In this document: positions 17,339-26,269 of the stretch, in pieces | Position numbering within the stretch: position 1 is the stretch's first letter | Layout: every line of letters starts with the position of its first letter | Notes under the pieces: model-generated | The model's input: the letters and a program-made list of their open reading frames with translations, nothing else | What the model was told of the DNA's origin: nothing | Database searches by the model: none | DNA from: Verrucomicrobiia bacterium | GTDB taxonomy: Bacteria > Verrucomicrobiota > Verrucomicrobiae > Limisphaerales > JAKPVM01 | Direction: 5' to 3' | DNA length: 43,870 nucleotides | Assembly: GCA_026417275.1 (NCBI GenBank) | Contig: JAOADO010000006.1 | Coordinates: 1 to 43,870 of the forward strand | Made by a program: the position numbers and the translations under genes

Positions 17339-18004
17339 ATGGCAGAAAACAACAAAAACAACACTGTCAATGCAGATGGGCAGACTTTGTCTGCGCAAAA
17401 TACTGCAAATACAACCGATGCGAATCAAAACACGCCCGTTAATGAAATGAAAAACCAGCAAACCGAAGACCAACAAACACAAGACCAAAAAACAATTGAA
17501 TTGCCATTGGAAGAATTTGAAGCGTTAAAATCAAAAGCCGAAAAAGCAGATGAATATTACGACCGCCTTTTAAGATTAAGCGCGGATTTCGATAATTATA
17601 AAAAACGCATGATGCGAGAACGCTCCGAAACCATCAAATTCGCCAACGAATCATTGGTTCAAAAATTGCTCCCTATTCTTGATAATTTTGAAGCGGCTTT
17701 GAACGCAACAAGCAATGGAAACGCCACGCTCGATAATTTTAAAACTGGCGTTTCAATGATTTATCAACAGATTAAAAACATCCTGACTGAAATTGGTTTG
17801 CAGGAAATTATCGCTCTGAATTCAAAATTTGACCCGATGTTGCACGAAGCAATTTCGGAAATCGAGACAAATGATGTTCCTGTCGGAAATGTTGTCGCTC
17901 AGACTCGAAAGGGCTATCTATTAAATTCAAAACTAATACGACCGGCATCCGTGATTGTCGCAAAGAGTCCATCTCAGAACGATAACCAGGCATCCGGAAA
18001 ATAA
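17339..18004 (+). CDS. grpE: Nucleotide exchange factor GrpE
   Basis: 221 residues from the ATG at 17339, chosen because GGAGG (17327-17331) stands 7 nt before it; an in-frame ATG at 17300 lacks a site. The N-terminal ~60 residues are Asn/Gln/Thr-rich and unstructured. Then comes the long coiled coil (LPLEEFEALKSKAEKADEYY) and the core with ADFDNYKKRMMRE, VQKLLPILDNFEAALN and GVSMIYQQI. The C-terminal beta domain contains FDPMLHEAI and GYLLNSKLIRPASV, both hallmark GrpE segments. GrpE releases ADP from DnaK. dnaJ follows 13 nt later on the same strand; dnaK itself is not in the window. Confidence 0.96.
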   Translation: MAENNKNNTVNADGQTLSAQNTANTTDANQNTPVNEMKNQQTEDQQTQDQKTIELPLEEFEALKSKAEKADEYYDRLLRLSADFDNYKKRMMRERSETIKFANESLVQKLLPILDNFEAALNATSNGNATLDNFKTGVSMIYQQIKNILTEIGLQEIIALNSKFDPMLHEAISEIETNDVPVGNVVAQTRKGYLLNSKLIRPASVIVAKSPSQNDNQASGK

Positions 18005-18017
18005 TTTTTAAGGTCTC

Positions 18018-19169
18018 ATGTCTAAACGCGATTATTATGAAGTTTTAGGTGTGCCGCGAAACGCCTCTGAAGAAGAGATTAAAAAGGCGTACCGAAAACT
18101 TGCACTCAAATATCATCCCGATAAAAATCCCGGCGACAAAACCGCTGAGGAAAAGTTCAAGGAAATTGGCGAAGCTTACGAAGTTCTGAGCGACCCCCAG
18201 AAGCGCGCCGCTTACGACCAATACGGACACGCCGCTTTTGACCCGCGTGTTCGCGCAGAAGCCGCCGCAGGCGCCGGGGGTGGTTTTGGCGGTTTCCACG
18301 ATCCTTTCGACGTTTTCCGAGAGGTATTTGGCAACAGCGGTCTTTTTGGAGACCTTTTTGGCGATGAATTTGAGTCTTCTTCGCGTCCACATCGCGGTAA
18401 CGACCTTCAATATGAATTGACACTGGATTTCATGGAAGCCGCGCTTGGTTGTGAAAAGGAAATCACACTAAGAAAACTCGATACATGCGATGAATGCGAC
18501 GGCTCTGGTGCCGAACCAGGAGCCCAGCGCAAAACATGCAATCTGTGTCGGGGCAGGGGAATGGTTGTTTCAGACCGCGGTTTTATCCGAGTTCAGCAAA
18601 CATGTCCACGTTGCGGAGGCGTCGGGACAATGCTTGACCGTCCTTGCAAAGCGTGTCAGGGCTCGGGTAGACGCGAAAAAACAACAAAAGTAAAAATAAA
18701 CATCCCTGCCGGTGTTGACACCGGCACGCGATTGCGTTCGCGAGGCAACGGAGAAGCAGGTCCACTTGGCGGGCCGCATGGCGACCTGTATGTGTTAATA
18801 CGCGTTAAACCGCACGACATCTTTAAAAGAGACGGCGACGATTTAATGTGCGAAGTCCCGATCAACTTCGCTCAAGCGGCTCTGGGTGCGGAAATAGAAG
18901 TCCCAACACTCACTGGAAAAACGAATATTAGAATACCCCCTGGCACTCAACCGGGAACAATCTTCAGGATAAAAGGCAAAGGCTTAAAAGACCCGCATGG
19001 GCACACCACTGGCGACCTGCTCGTAAAAGTAAACGTCGAGGTCCCAACCCATTTAACCAGTGCACAAAAAACAAAACTTGAAGAATTTGCTCGTCTATGC
19101 GATTCTAACACGCATCCAACTATCCAGAAGTGGCTTGAAAAAGTTAAAAAAATTTTTTTATTCATATAA
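18018..19169 (+). CDS. dnaJ: Chaperone DnaJ (type I Hsp40)
   Basis: 383 residues with the full type I layout. The J domain covers residues 1-70 with the HPD triad at 33-35. A Gly/Phe-rich linker spans about 80-115. The zinc region has four CxxC pairs at 157/160, 174/177, 196/199 and 210/213 ([32 protein letters not shown]). The C-terminal substrate-binding domains contain [14 protein letters not shown] and [17 protein letters not shown]. It delivers substrates to DnaK and stimulates its ATPase. It forms an operon with grpE (13-nt gap) and is followed by rsmE. The start is supported by AAGG just before the ATG. Confidence 0.97.
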   Translation: MSKRDYYEVLGVPRNASEEEIKKAYRKLALKYHPDKNPGDKTAEEKFKEIGEAYEVLSDPQKRAAYDQYGHAAFDPRVRAEAAAGAGGGFGGFHDPFDVFREVFGNSGLFGDLFGDEFESSSRPHRGNDLQYELTLDFMEAALGCEKEITLRKLDTCDECDGSGAEPGAQRKTCNLCRGRGMVVSDRGFIRVQQTCPRCGGVGTMLDRPCKACQGSGRREKTTKVKINIPAGVDTGTRLRSRGNGEAGPLGGPHGDLYVLIRVKPHDIFKRDGDDLMCEVPINFAQAALGAEIEVPTLTGKTNIRIPPGTQPGTIFRIKGKGLKDPHGHTTGDLLVKVNVEVPTHLTSAQKTKLEEFARLCDSNTHPTIQKWLEKVKKIFLFI

Positions 19170-19187
19170 GTCATTGCACACAATTGC

Positions 19188-19949
19188 ATGCACCGTTTCT
19201 ATCTCCCATCAATACAAACTGAATTGTCAGAAATTATTTTAAAAGGCGATGAAGCGCGTCATGCAATCAATGTCCTGAGAATCTCTCCAGGCGACAAAAT
19301 TATTCTCCTCAATGGCAAAGGATTGGAGGTTTTGTGTGAGTGCATGCGTGTGGACAAAAAGTCGCTTACCGCGCGTGTCATCAATAAAACTCTAAAACCA
19401 GAACCAGAGAATAAAACCACTCTCATTCTGGCGATTCCAAAAGGCAGACTAATAGAAGACATTATCGAAAAATCCGTAGAATTAGGCGTTTCACGAATTA
19501 TCCCTGTTAAAACCCAGAGAACGATTCCATCTTTTGACCAAAAAGAAATCGAAAAACGCCGCCTGCGCTGGCAGGAAATCGCTATCAGCGCAATAAAACA
19601 ATGCGGACAACCGTTCTTGCCAGAAATTGATAGCCTAACGGAATTTTCCAGTTTAATTGCAAAAAAAGAACATTATGAACTGAATCTTGTCTGCGCATTG
19701 ATTGGAGAACGCAAACATCCACGATTCTACTTCAATGAATTTCGCAAAACATTTAACAGAAACCCGCAATCCGTTGCCCTCTGGATTGGACCAGAAGGAG
19801 ATTTTACGCCGCAGGAAATTGAACAAATAATCTCGATTGGCGCAAAACCCATAACCCTTGGGCAACTCGTTCTACGTGTGGAAACAGCCGCAATATGCAT
19901 CCTTTCAACAGTTAACTATGAATTACGCTGGACTTCAGAGACTTATTAA
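19188..19949 (+). CDS. rsmE: 16S rRNA (uracil-1498-N3)-methyltransferase RsmE
   Basis: 253 residues, the usual family length. The N-terminal PUA-like domain includes GDEARHAINVLRISPGDKI. The SPOUT methyltransferase domain follows, with LAIPKGRLIEDIIEKSVELG, IIPVKTQRTI, and the C-terminal knot WIGPEGDFTPQEIEQI and LGQLVLRVETAA, which bind S-adenosylmethionine. The enzyme methylates U1498 in the decoding region of the small subunit. The dnaJ-rsmE order is common in many bacteria, and the gap here is 18 nt, so they are likely co-transcribed. Confidence 0.95.
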   Translation: MHRFYLPSIQTELSEIILKGDEARHAINVLRISPGDKIILLNGKGLEVLCECMRVDKKSLTARVINKTLKPEPENKTTLILAIPKGRLIEDIIEKSVELGVSRIIPVKTQRTIPSFDQKEIEKRRLRWQEIAISAIKQCGQPFLPEIDSLTEFSSLIAKKEHYELNLVCALIGERKHPRFYFNEFRKTFNRNPQSVALWIGPEGDFTPQEIEQIISIGAKPITLGQLVLRVETAAICILSTVNYELRWTSETY

Positions 19950-20042
19950 TCATTATATTTGAATTTCTTCCATTCCCAACTCTTCCCCCATCTCATCTCT
20001 GTTAAAAAACGCTCAATTAAGACAAAAACAATCCTGGGTTAA

Positions 20043-20073
20043 TTGACTGTTACATGCGTTCGTGGTTTATTAT
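20043..20073 (+). promoter_or_regulatory. Possible promoter before the HPF-sigma fusion gene
   Basis: TTGACT at 20043-20048 is a good -35 box. TTTATT (spacer 17) or TATTAT (spacer 19) could serve as -10. It lies in the 235-nt gap after rsmE and would give a leader of about 105 nt before the ATG at 20185. The gap holds nothing else I can support. Confidence 0.38.
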
Positions 20074-20184
20074 TAATAGATATGGCGAAAGACCTTAAAA
20101 TCGCGCTGATTAACAATCTGCAGGCGCAGGTCAATCCCAACAATAACAGAACGTTCGTTTCATATTCAAAAAGAGGGTTGTTCT

Positions 20185-21255
20185 ATGACTCAGCAATTAT
20201 TGCTCCCGTGGAATATCGTTGCCCGCAATTTTACGCCACACGAGCAGTTAAAACAATGGGTGCAACGGGAAATTAAAAAACTTGAAAAACACCTTACCAA
20301 CTTTCCACACGAATCTGTTCATCTTCAAGTCGTTTTTGAAATGCACAAAAGGACAAAAAAATTTACATCGAGTTTAACCCTTCGTTTACCATCCAATTTG
20401 CTAAACGCAAAGGCTATTGACGGCGACCCAATCTCCGCACTCGCAAAATCAATGAAAGCTTTAATAAAAGAGGTTGAACATTTGAAAAACGACCTTCGCC
20501 ATATCAAAGACAAACACAGAATTCGTGAAAAAATCGCCGAATCCGGTAAAACTTACACTGCCCCAACAAAATCGCTCTCCTTTGCTCCTGAACCACTCCC
20601 GGATGGAAAAGGACCGCAGGATATCGCAGAACTATTAAAACAGGTAATAGAAGACAACTTTCCCCGACTTCTGGATTACATCAAAAGACAGATTGAATAT
20701 TTTGAATCTGCTAAAGAAGTACCAATCAATTCTATTGATGCTGAAGCAGTTCTGGACGAAGTCGTAACAGAAGCCCTTAAACACCCCCAACACAAGCCAG
20801 AAGGGCTCGGATATATCCAGTGGATTTACCAACTCATAAACGACGAATTAAATAAAAGACATCGCATGTTTAAAAGACTTAGAAAAGCTGTTCCACTGGA
20901 AGATTTGGAAGAATCATACACAGAGTCTGAAGAAATTACCCCTTTGATGCTCTCAATGTTAAACGAACCGCCGTCGGATGAATTTCCCACCCCATCAAAA
21001 AACTTTGTTCCATCTCGAACTCTACCGCCGGACGAAGAACTTGCCGAGAAAGAGTTCATTGAAGAATTGATAGAAAACGCTCAATCATGGGATAAACTTG
21101 AACGTGATGTTTTTGAACTACATTTTATAGAAGGATTCAGCGCAGAAGATTGCGCAATGATTCTAAAAATAGACACCGAAGAACTCCGAAAAACCATCTC
21201 AAACATTCACGAACGAATCCGACGAAAAATAATTGAAGAAATGTGGATAAAATAA
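20185..21255 (+). CDS. HPF/RaiA ribosome-hibernation domain fused to sigma-70-like regions 2 and 4
   Basis: 356 residues. Residues ~5-110 match the S30AE/HPF fold: the opening strand IVARNFTPHEQLKQWV, then HLQVVFEMHK, TSSLTLRLPSNLL, DPISALAKSMKALIKE and a closing Lys-rich helix. In known proteins this domain sits in the decoding centre of idle ribosomes. After a ~35-residue linker, residues ~145-235 resemble sigma region 2 in a divergent form (LLDYIKRQIEYFESAKEVP, EAVLDEVVTEAL, IQWIYQLINDELNKRH). Residues ~297-352 resemble region 4 (WDKLERDVFELHFIEGFS, then DCAMILKIDTEELRKTI, ending HERIRRKI). The stretch between is acidic and Pro-rich. GAGGG stands 7 nt before the ATG. The fusion could tie ribosome state to transcription; alternatively the sigma part may be only a protein-binding remnant. 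It follows grpE-dnaJ-rsmE. Confidence 0.78.
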   Translation: MTQQLLLPWNIVARNFTPHEQLKQWVQREIKKLEKHLTNFPHESVHLQVVFEMHKRTKKFTSSLTLRLPSNLLNAKAIDGDPISALAKSMKALIKEVEHLKNDLRHIKDKHRIREKIAESGKTYTAPTKSLSFAPEPLPDGKGPQDIAELLKQVIEDNFPRLLDYIKRQIEYFESAKEVPINSIDAEAVLDEVVTEALKHPQHKPEGLGYIQWIYQLINDELNKRHRMFKRLRKAVPLEDLEESYTESEEITPLMLSMLNEPPSDEFPTPSKNFVPSRTLPPDEELAEKEFIEELIENAQSWDKLERDVFELHFIEGFSAEDCAMILKIDTEELRKTISNIHERIRRKIIEEMWIK

Positions 21256-21300
21256 CATTCTATCTATCTTGCAAATAACCGCTCCCGAGTAGATTTATTT

Positions 21301-22137
21301 TTAAACACTTACACGTTCTATCTTCGAACTTAATGAAAGTTGCGCATCCTCCAGCGCCGGGAAATTGCTTCTTGTAGAAATTACAGTTTCTTTCAATATT
21401 TCAGCGCGAATAACACACTCTATTTTTCCACCATTTCCAACTATCTCCCCCCATGGACTTATTATAACCGACTCCCCATCATATTCATGCTCCGGAGATT
21501 TGCCACATCTGTTCACGCCAACCACATAAGCCAAATTCTCAATCGCCCGCGCCTGTAAAAGTGGAATCCAGTGAGCCTCCCGTTTAGATGGCCAATTTGC
21601 CATAACAAACATAACCTCCGCACCCGCTAACGCCGCACTCCTGAACGATTCCGGAAACCTCAAATCATAGCAGATAAATGGAGATATTTTCCACCCGGCA
21701 TATTCTGCAACAACAACACTGTCCCCGCGTTCATAATAATTTTCCTCTCCCGCGAGACTGAATGGATGCAACTTAGAAAATCGAAACGCGATTCTGCCAT
21801 CCGGACTGAATCCAACCGCACAATTTCTGCCTTTCCCGTTTTCCGCTTTTAACGCAATTCCTGCTATGATGAAAATCCGCATTGAAGAGGCAATCTCGCA
21901 AAACATTTGTTCGGTTTTTCCCCCAATCTGTTCGCAAATATCGTTCACCTCCATACAGAAACCTGTGACGCACATTTCAGGCAGAACAACCACCGCACCT
22001 GGTTCAGGTTTAATTATTTTCAACCACCCTTCAATCTTTTTTAAATTTTCATCTGCAGATTTCCATTTTATATCCGTCTGAAATCCGTAAACAATCAGCG
22101 ATTGCTTGTTTGTCTCCAATAAACTATTCGTGTTCAT
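21301..22137 (-). CDS. Carbon-nitrogen hydrolase (nitrilase/omega-amidase type)
   Basis: 278 residues from the ATG at 22137, preceded by AAGG at 5 nt; a GTG two codons upstream is the other option. The Glu-Lys-Cys triad is intact: E54 in LPEMCVTGF, K122 in SKLHPF and C156 in FICYDLRFPESF. The CYDLRFPE stretch and HWIPLLQARAIENL resemble omega-amidase/YafV-like members of the nitrilase superfamily, which hydrolyse alpha-ketoglutaramate or similar amides. The exact substrate cannot be read. The gene starts 7 nt after the ubiD-type stop, so the pair is likely co-transcribed. It ends the - strand block and is convergent with the HPF-sigma gene across a 45-nt gap without a clear terminator. Confidence 0.88.
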   Translation of the reverse strand: MNTNSLLETNKQSLIVYGFQTDIKWKSADENLKKIEGWLKIIKPEPGAVVVLPEMCVTGFCMEVNDICEQIGGKTEQMFCEIASSMRIFIIAGIALKAENGKGRNCAVGFSPDGRIAFRFSKLHPFSLAGEENYYERGDSVVVAEYAGWKISPFICYDLRFPESFRSAALAGAEVMFVMANWPSKREAHWIPLLQARAIENLAYVVGVNRCGKSPEHEYDGESVIISPWGEIVGNGGKIECVIRAEILKETVISTRSNFPALEDAQLSLSSKIERVSV

Positions 22138-22144
22138 ACACACC

Positions 22145-23677
22145 TTATTTGCCTAGAATTTTCATAACTCTTTCAATCACACCTTCATCCATTTCTATCT
22201 TGGGCGGCCAGGGACGGGTAAACCCTTCACCAGAGAGCTTTCGTGTTGCGTCTATCCCGAGTTTCGAACCAACTCCAATCACGCTCGTCGCGTGGTCAAG
22301 AACATCAGCAGGTCCTGCAGTAAAAATACAATCCCGTTTTGGGTCGGTATTTGAACACAAATGAAACAACACCTCGCTCGTATTATGAACATCAACATCT
22401 TCGTCAACAACCACAATATATTTTGTAAACATCATCTGTCCCATACCCCAGAGTCCGTGCATTACTTTAAAAGCCTGCATCGGATAAGTCTTTTTTATAC
22501 TCACAAACAATAAATTATGAAACACCCCTTCCGGCGGCAAAGCAATATCCACTAACTCCGGAAAAGTCATTTTCAAAACTGGCAGAAATAACTTTACAGA
22601 GGCACTCCCCATGTAAAAATCTTCCATTGGAGGTTTTCCAACAATTGTTGCAGGATACACTGCGTCTTTTCGATGAGTTATCGCCGTTATATGAAAAACC
22701 GGATACGGCTCCGGCATTGTGTAAAAACCGGTATGGTCTCCAAAAGGTCCCTCTTCGCGCAATGGCTCAAGCGGGTCAACATATCCTTCAATCACAAAAT
22801 CTGCGTTTGCAGGCACTTCAATATCCACAGTTTCGCATTTTACAAGCTCAACAGATTTCTTGCGCAAAAAACCAGCGAGCAAAAATTCATCCACTCCATC
22901 CGGAAGCGGAGCACTTGCAGAAAACGGAAAAATCGGGTCGCCACCAAGGAAAACCGCAACTGGCATCCTTTCCCCCTTTTCAAAATACCTGCGCCCGTGG
23001 CGAGCTCCAACCTTTTGCAGTTGCCAGTGCATTCCTGTGCTTTGTCCATCATAAACCTGCATCCGATACATCCCCACATTGCGTTCTCCTGTGTCAGGGT
23101 CTTTTGTAACAACACACGGCAAAGTTATAAACCTACCCCCATCCCCTGACCAACACCTCAATATTGGAATATTAAGAAGCGTGGGAAAACCAGTGGCAGG
23201 TCCATTCAAAAGCTCCTCAACCGATTTTGCCTTTTCCCATGGTGTTGTCCGTCGCACAGGAGCATCAAATTTGCGAATAACCTCCTTGCATACCCCATCT
23301 TTTACAATTTTTGGTTTTGCATTTCGAAGGTCCAATAAATTAGAGAATAACTTAACCGTTTCTTTAAAATTGGTCGGAGGTTTTGCCTTCAAAATCCCTT
23401 CGAATTCTTTCACCACATCATCGAAAGATTCTGCACCAACCGAAATTGCCATTCGCCTCCACGATCCAAGCGTATTTATCGCCACAGGAAAAGGCGATAT
23501 TTCCCCGTTCACAGTCGGATTTTCAATTAACAATGCCTTCCCGCCGCCCGGTTTTTTCATCTCCAGGTCTGCAATAGCTGTAATTTCAAGTTCCGTTGCA
23601 ACCGGCTGTGAAACCCGAATCAACTCGTCATTTTTATCGAGCTCCTGCAAAAACTCTCGGAAAGATTCAAATGCCAT
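22145..23677 (-). CDS. UbiD family prenyl-FMN-dependent decarboxylase
   Basis: 510 residues, within the normal range for UbiD. Visible family signatures: NVGMYRMQVYDGQSTGMHWQ (about residues 200-219, cofactor-binding Asn/Arg), the active-site segment EEGPFGDHTGFY (E308/E309), GKPPMEDFYMG, and the C-terminal VVDEDVDVHNTSEVLFHLC. UbiD enzymes decarboxylate (or carboxylate) aromatic and alpha,beta-unsaturated acids and need prenylated FMN made by UbiX. No ubiX is seen here, so the cofactor must come from elsewhere in the genome. It could be menaquinone or ubiquinone-route UbiD or a relative for other acids; family sequence alone does not decide. Downstream amidase gene 7 nt away. Confidence 0.93.
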   Translation of the reverse strand: MAFESFREFLQELDKNDELIRVSQPVATELEITAIADLEMKKPGGGKALLIENPTVNGEISPFPVAINTLGSWRRMAISVGAESFDDVVKEFEGILKAKPPTNFKETVKLFSNLLDLRNAKPKIVKDGVCKEVIRKFDAPVRRTTPWEKAKSVEELLNGPATGFPTLLNIPILRCWSGDGGRFITLPCVVTKDPDTGERNVGMYRMQVYDGQSTGMHWQLQKVGARHGRRYFEKGERMPVAVFLGGDPIFPFSASAPLPDGVDEFLLAGFLRKKSVELVKCETVDIEVPANADFVIEGYVDPLEPLREEGPFGDHTGFYTMPEPYPVFHITAITHRKDAVYPATIVGKPPMEDFYMGSASVKLFLPVLKMTFPELVDIALPPEGVFHNLLFVSIKKTYPMQAFKVMHGLWGMGQMMFTKYIVVVDEDVDVHNTSEVLFHLCSNTDPKRDCIFTAGPADVLDHATSVIGVGSKLGIDATRKLSGEGFTRPWPPKIEMDEGVIERVMKILGK

Positions 23678-23683
23678 GGCTTA

Positions 23684-23818
23684 TTAATTGCACATCTGCA
23701 AACCTTGTTCAATGTTGAAGATTCCATTCCACATTGCAAATATTAAATACAACTTATCCATCCCAACATGCGTCAGACTTATCCCATTCCCCACCATGGG
23801 ATGGGACACCTTTTTCAT
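23684..23818 (-). CDS. Possible 44-residue leader ORF just before ubiD
   Basis: An ATG at 23818 opens a 44-codon frame (MKKVSHPMVGNGISLTHVG at the start, ending GLQMCN) whose stop lies 6 nt before the ubiD ATG. CCAGG stands a few nt before its ATG. It has no homologue I can name and no signal peptide or membrane helix. An imperfect inverted repeat (23781-23802) falls inside its first codons. It may be a real small protein or a leader peptide coupled to ubiD translation, or chance. Low confidence. Confidence 0.25.
   Translation of the reverse strand: MKKVSHPMVGNGISLTHVGMDKLYLIFAMWNGIFNIEQGLQMCN
23781..23802. other. Inverted repeat upstream of ubiD
   Basis: ATCCCAT at 23781-23787 and ATGGGAT at 23796-23802 pair around an 8-nt C-rich loop. 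It lies in the 237-nt gap between the glycosidase stop and the ubiD start. It lacks a T-run on the - strand, so it is a poor terminator. It could be an operator or a leader structure. Confidence 0.3.
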
Positions 23819-23914
23819 AACCTGGATTTGCTCATGTAAAAAAACTCCCGATTTGAACCTTCTAAAGTTCGAACAACTTTTATCCAGACTTAACCGATAT
23901 ATTACTCCAAAAAT

Positions 23915-26056
23915 TCACGGCATTGGCAAAAGATTTTCCCACTTTACCTTCCATAAACCGTTTGTGGGGAATCCTGGAGCACATTGATTTGCCGCGCCAT
24001 CCCAACCTGCACACATCATTGCAATCGCGGAAAGCAATCCCCCATTGGCTGGCAAGTAAATCGAAAGATTCGGACGCTGATAATTATGCCCGTTTAATCC
24101 AAACCTATTCTTTGGTGTGTCCATTAAAAGCGCGTCAATCGCCTTTTCAGATTTGCCAAGTCTGGCGGCGCTCATAGCAACAAGCGGATAATCCCAACCC
24201 CACGTCTCTTTCCAGTTCCAATTATCCCAAATCCAATTAAACGTGTTTTCCATAATTTCAACATCAATACCGCCCCCGGGCAAAAATCCAAACGCCGCCA
24301 ACACAGACGGATGATCAGTTCTGTACCTCTGATTTGTATAAGAATCAATCGCGCTTTCGCAAAACAAATACATCCCATTAGTAGTAACCACCGGCAAAGA
24401 AAGATATTTCAACACCCGCTCCCATTTTTCCTTTGGTTTTAACCCGAGCCGTTCCCGCCACTTCTGCGCGGTTTCTAACCCCCAGCGCCAGTAAGTTAAC
24501 TCAAATACTGGATTAAATGTGGACTCTTTAGGATATCTCTCCTGAGCACATTGAAGAGGTGGACCTAAAACATACCGTTTTTGCAAAACATCCCACCACG
24601 CAAACGACGCCATAAAATCTGCCGTCTCCTCCACAAGTTTGCAATATCTTTTCAATACCTCCTTTTTCGGATTCGCTCGATAAATTAATTCAGCCAGATA
24701 AATCGGATGCGGTTGTTGCCATATCAAAAAAGGACCAACAGACGATGGCGATTCTATTCCAGAAGGCGACGTCATCTTTGGAAAACGCGCTCCTTCAAAC
24801 CCTTGCAGTCTTGCAGTCTTGCGAGCCTGCGGCAGTATAGATTCATACCACCAGAGACTTCTCTCAAGCAATTCCGTCCTGTTCCATAAAGCAAAATGCG
24901 CGGCATGCCACCAATGCATCTCTAAATGAAACTTCCCCGCCCAACTGTTAAAAGTCAGCCCAGATTCCGCCGGTGGATATATCCCGGCGCATTGAATCGC
25001 CGTCAAATATTGCGAAAGAACAATCCTTCTTTCAAGTTCCTTCCACCGCGCATCCTGACTTTCCGATAAATCTACCGCCCCACCACCCATCCAGAAATTC
25101 GACCAATAACTTGATGTTTCCAACTTCGCTGTTTCATAATCCACGCCAAGTTGTCTTACCAACTTTTCGCCAAACTCGCATAAAAATTCAAACGTATTAG
25201 TCCTGCCAGATGGCACAATCACAAAATGATGCTCACTCAACTTAACAACCTCAAAATCAACAGACACAACCACCCGCGCCATGTAAAAAACGTCATCAAC
25301 CCTTCTTTTAAACTCGACCATATTATTGCCAATCCTTTTAAACTCAGTCTGGTGCATTTGAGGCTTGGACCAATCTGCAGTTTCAAACCCAGACGCACCA
25401 TAAGGAAAAGCAAACACAATCCCCAATTTTTTTTGTTCCACAAGCGACGACTTTACCCGACAACAAACAATATCCCTTTTGGGATGACAAAACGTCTCAA
25501 CCTCTACACCTGTAGACTTAACTTTATATCTGCTCAAAATTACTCCCTCCCACAAGTTAAGAATCTGATTAATATCACTTACATCCTCCGCCTTCGGTGT
25601 CCCATCTTTGTCTGAATAAAAGAATCCTATCCTGCCAAGATGAAATCGGTGCGGATTATTCCTTAAATATTCTGCCTCTGGAGTCATCTTATTGCTGGGA
25701 ACATCCGCATATAAAACCTTGCGTCCATGATAATTAAACTCCCTGAAATGATACTTATCAAGACACCATCTCTGTGGATTCGGAAAAGAGTGCCATCCCC
25801 ATTGTGACATCGTTCCCAGAGGGATTGTTTTAATGTAAAGTTCAGGAAAAGTTTGAAGCCCCGTAAAATCCACAGTAAACGCAAAATTTCCATTCCCCAC
25901 CGAAAGCGGCGATTCTACATTGAAGTTGGTAACAACTGGATTATGACGACAAACAAGCGCCCGCCTATCAATTTGAGAATAAGAAACTGAAGCAAAAACT
26001 TGCGCCAACCATACCACCACCGCAACACACAAATAACACTTTTTATAATTCATCAT
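23915..26056 (-). CDS. Secreted six-hairpin (alpha/alpha6) glycosidase-like protein
   Basis: 713 residues. The N-terminus KKCYLCVAVVVWLAQVFASV is a signal peptide; cleavage is probably before SYSQ or QID. A beta-rich N-terminal domain (~residues 30-310, opening RHNPVVTNFNVESPLSVGNG) precedes a helical barrel (~330-700) with LEMHWWHAAHFALWNR, GFEGARFPKMTSPSGIESPS, LIWQQPHPIYLAELIYR and WDYPLVAMSAARLGKSEKA. Sandwich-then-barrel order and GARFPxMT...GxE recall GH65/GH95-type enzymes, where the Glu after the GAR segment is the usual general acid. The glycan is not inferable, and it may be an inverting hydrolase of a family not yet numbered. ATG pairs at 26056/26053; GGCGGA lies just upstream. Confidence 0.75.
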   Translation of the reverse strand: MMNYKKCYLCVAVVVWLAQVFASVSYSQIDRRALVCRHNPVVTNFNVESPLSVGNGNFAFTVDFTGLQTFPELYIKTIPLGTMSQWGWHSFPNPQRWCLDKYHFREFNYHGRKVLYADVPSNKMTPEAEYLRNNPHRFHLGRIGFFYSDKDGTPKAEDVSDINQILNLWEGVILSRYKVKSTGVEVETFCHPKRDIVCCRVKSSLVEQKKLGIVFAFPYGASGFETADWSKPQMHQTEFKRIGNNMVEFKRRVDDVFYMARVVVSVDFEVVKLSEHHFVIVPSGRTNTFEFLCEFGEKLVRQLGVDYETAKLETSSYWSNFWMGGGAVDLSESQDARWKELERRIVLSQYLTAIQCAGIYPPAESGLTFNSWAGKFHLEMHWWHAAHFALWNRTELLERSLWWYESILPQARKTARLQGFEGARFPKMTSPSGIESPSSVGPFLIWQQPHPIYLAELIYRANPKKEVLKRYCKLVEETADFMASFAWWDVLQKRYVLGPPLQCAQERYPKESTFNPVFELTYWRWGLETAQKWRERLGLKPKEKWERVLKYLSLPVVTTNGMYLFCESAIDSYTNQRYRTDHPSVLAAFGFLPGGGIDVEIMENTFNWIWDNWNWKETWGWDYPLVAMSAARLGKSEKAIDALLMDTPKNRFGLNGHNYQRPNLSIYLPANGGLLSAIAMMCAGWDGAANQCAPGFPTNGLWKVKWENLLPMP

Positions 26057-26089
26057 TCCGCCAGTGATTTGATTTATTTAGATATTCCC

Positions 26090-26117
26090 ATTTTATGTAA
26101 TATTGCCGTAAAACCAA
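26090..26117 (-). promoter_or_regulatory. Possible promoter for the glycosidase gene
   Basis: Reading the - strand: TTGGTT (26117-26112), a 16-nt spacer, then TAAAAT (26095-26090), about 35 nt before the start codon at 26056. It sits between the rpsA terminator and the gene, where a new promoter would be expected. Confidence 0.35.
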
Positions 26118-26220
26118 TCATGAATTTAACAAATTTCGCCATAAATAAATGATTATTCAGGCTAACTAAACATAAAAAATCTCTGTAGAAAACACTAAAA
26201 ATATGAATCAAACAATAAAA

Positions 26221-26248
26221 AAAGACCGACTCCAAAGAGTCGGTCTTT
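26221..26248 (-). terminator. Intrinsic terminator after rpsA
   Basis: AAAGACCGACTC at 26221-26232 and GAGTCGGTCTTT at 26237-26248 form a perfect 12-bp stem with a 4-nt CAAA loop. On the - strand the stem ends in a run of seven T, 22 nt after the rpsA stop. A T-tract is also present on the + side, so it could act in both directions. Confidence 0.9.
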
Positions 26249-26269
26249 TTAATTAATGCGCGGATATTA

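Noticed and set aside
20043..20276. 77-codon frame ahead of and overlapping the HPF-sigma gene
   Set aside because: It ends 92 bases inside the HPF domain in another frame, has no family resemblance, and its start coincides with the probable -35 box. A leader ORF starting at the internal ATG at 20082 cannot be excluded but has no support.
23688..23987. 99-codon frame on + in the gap upstream of ubiD
   Set aside because: It runs into the antisense of the glycosidase gene and has no recognisable domain or ribosome-binding site.
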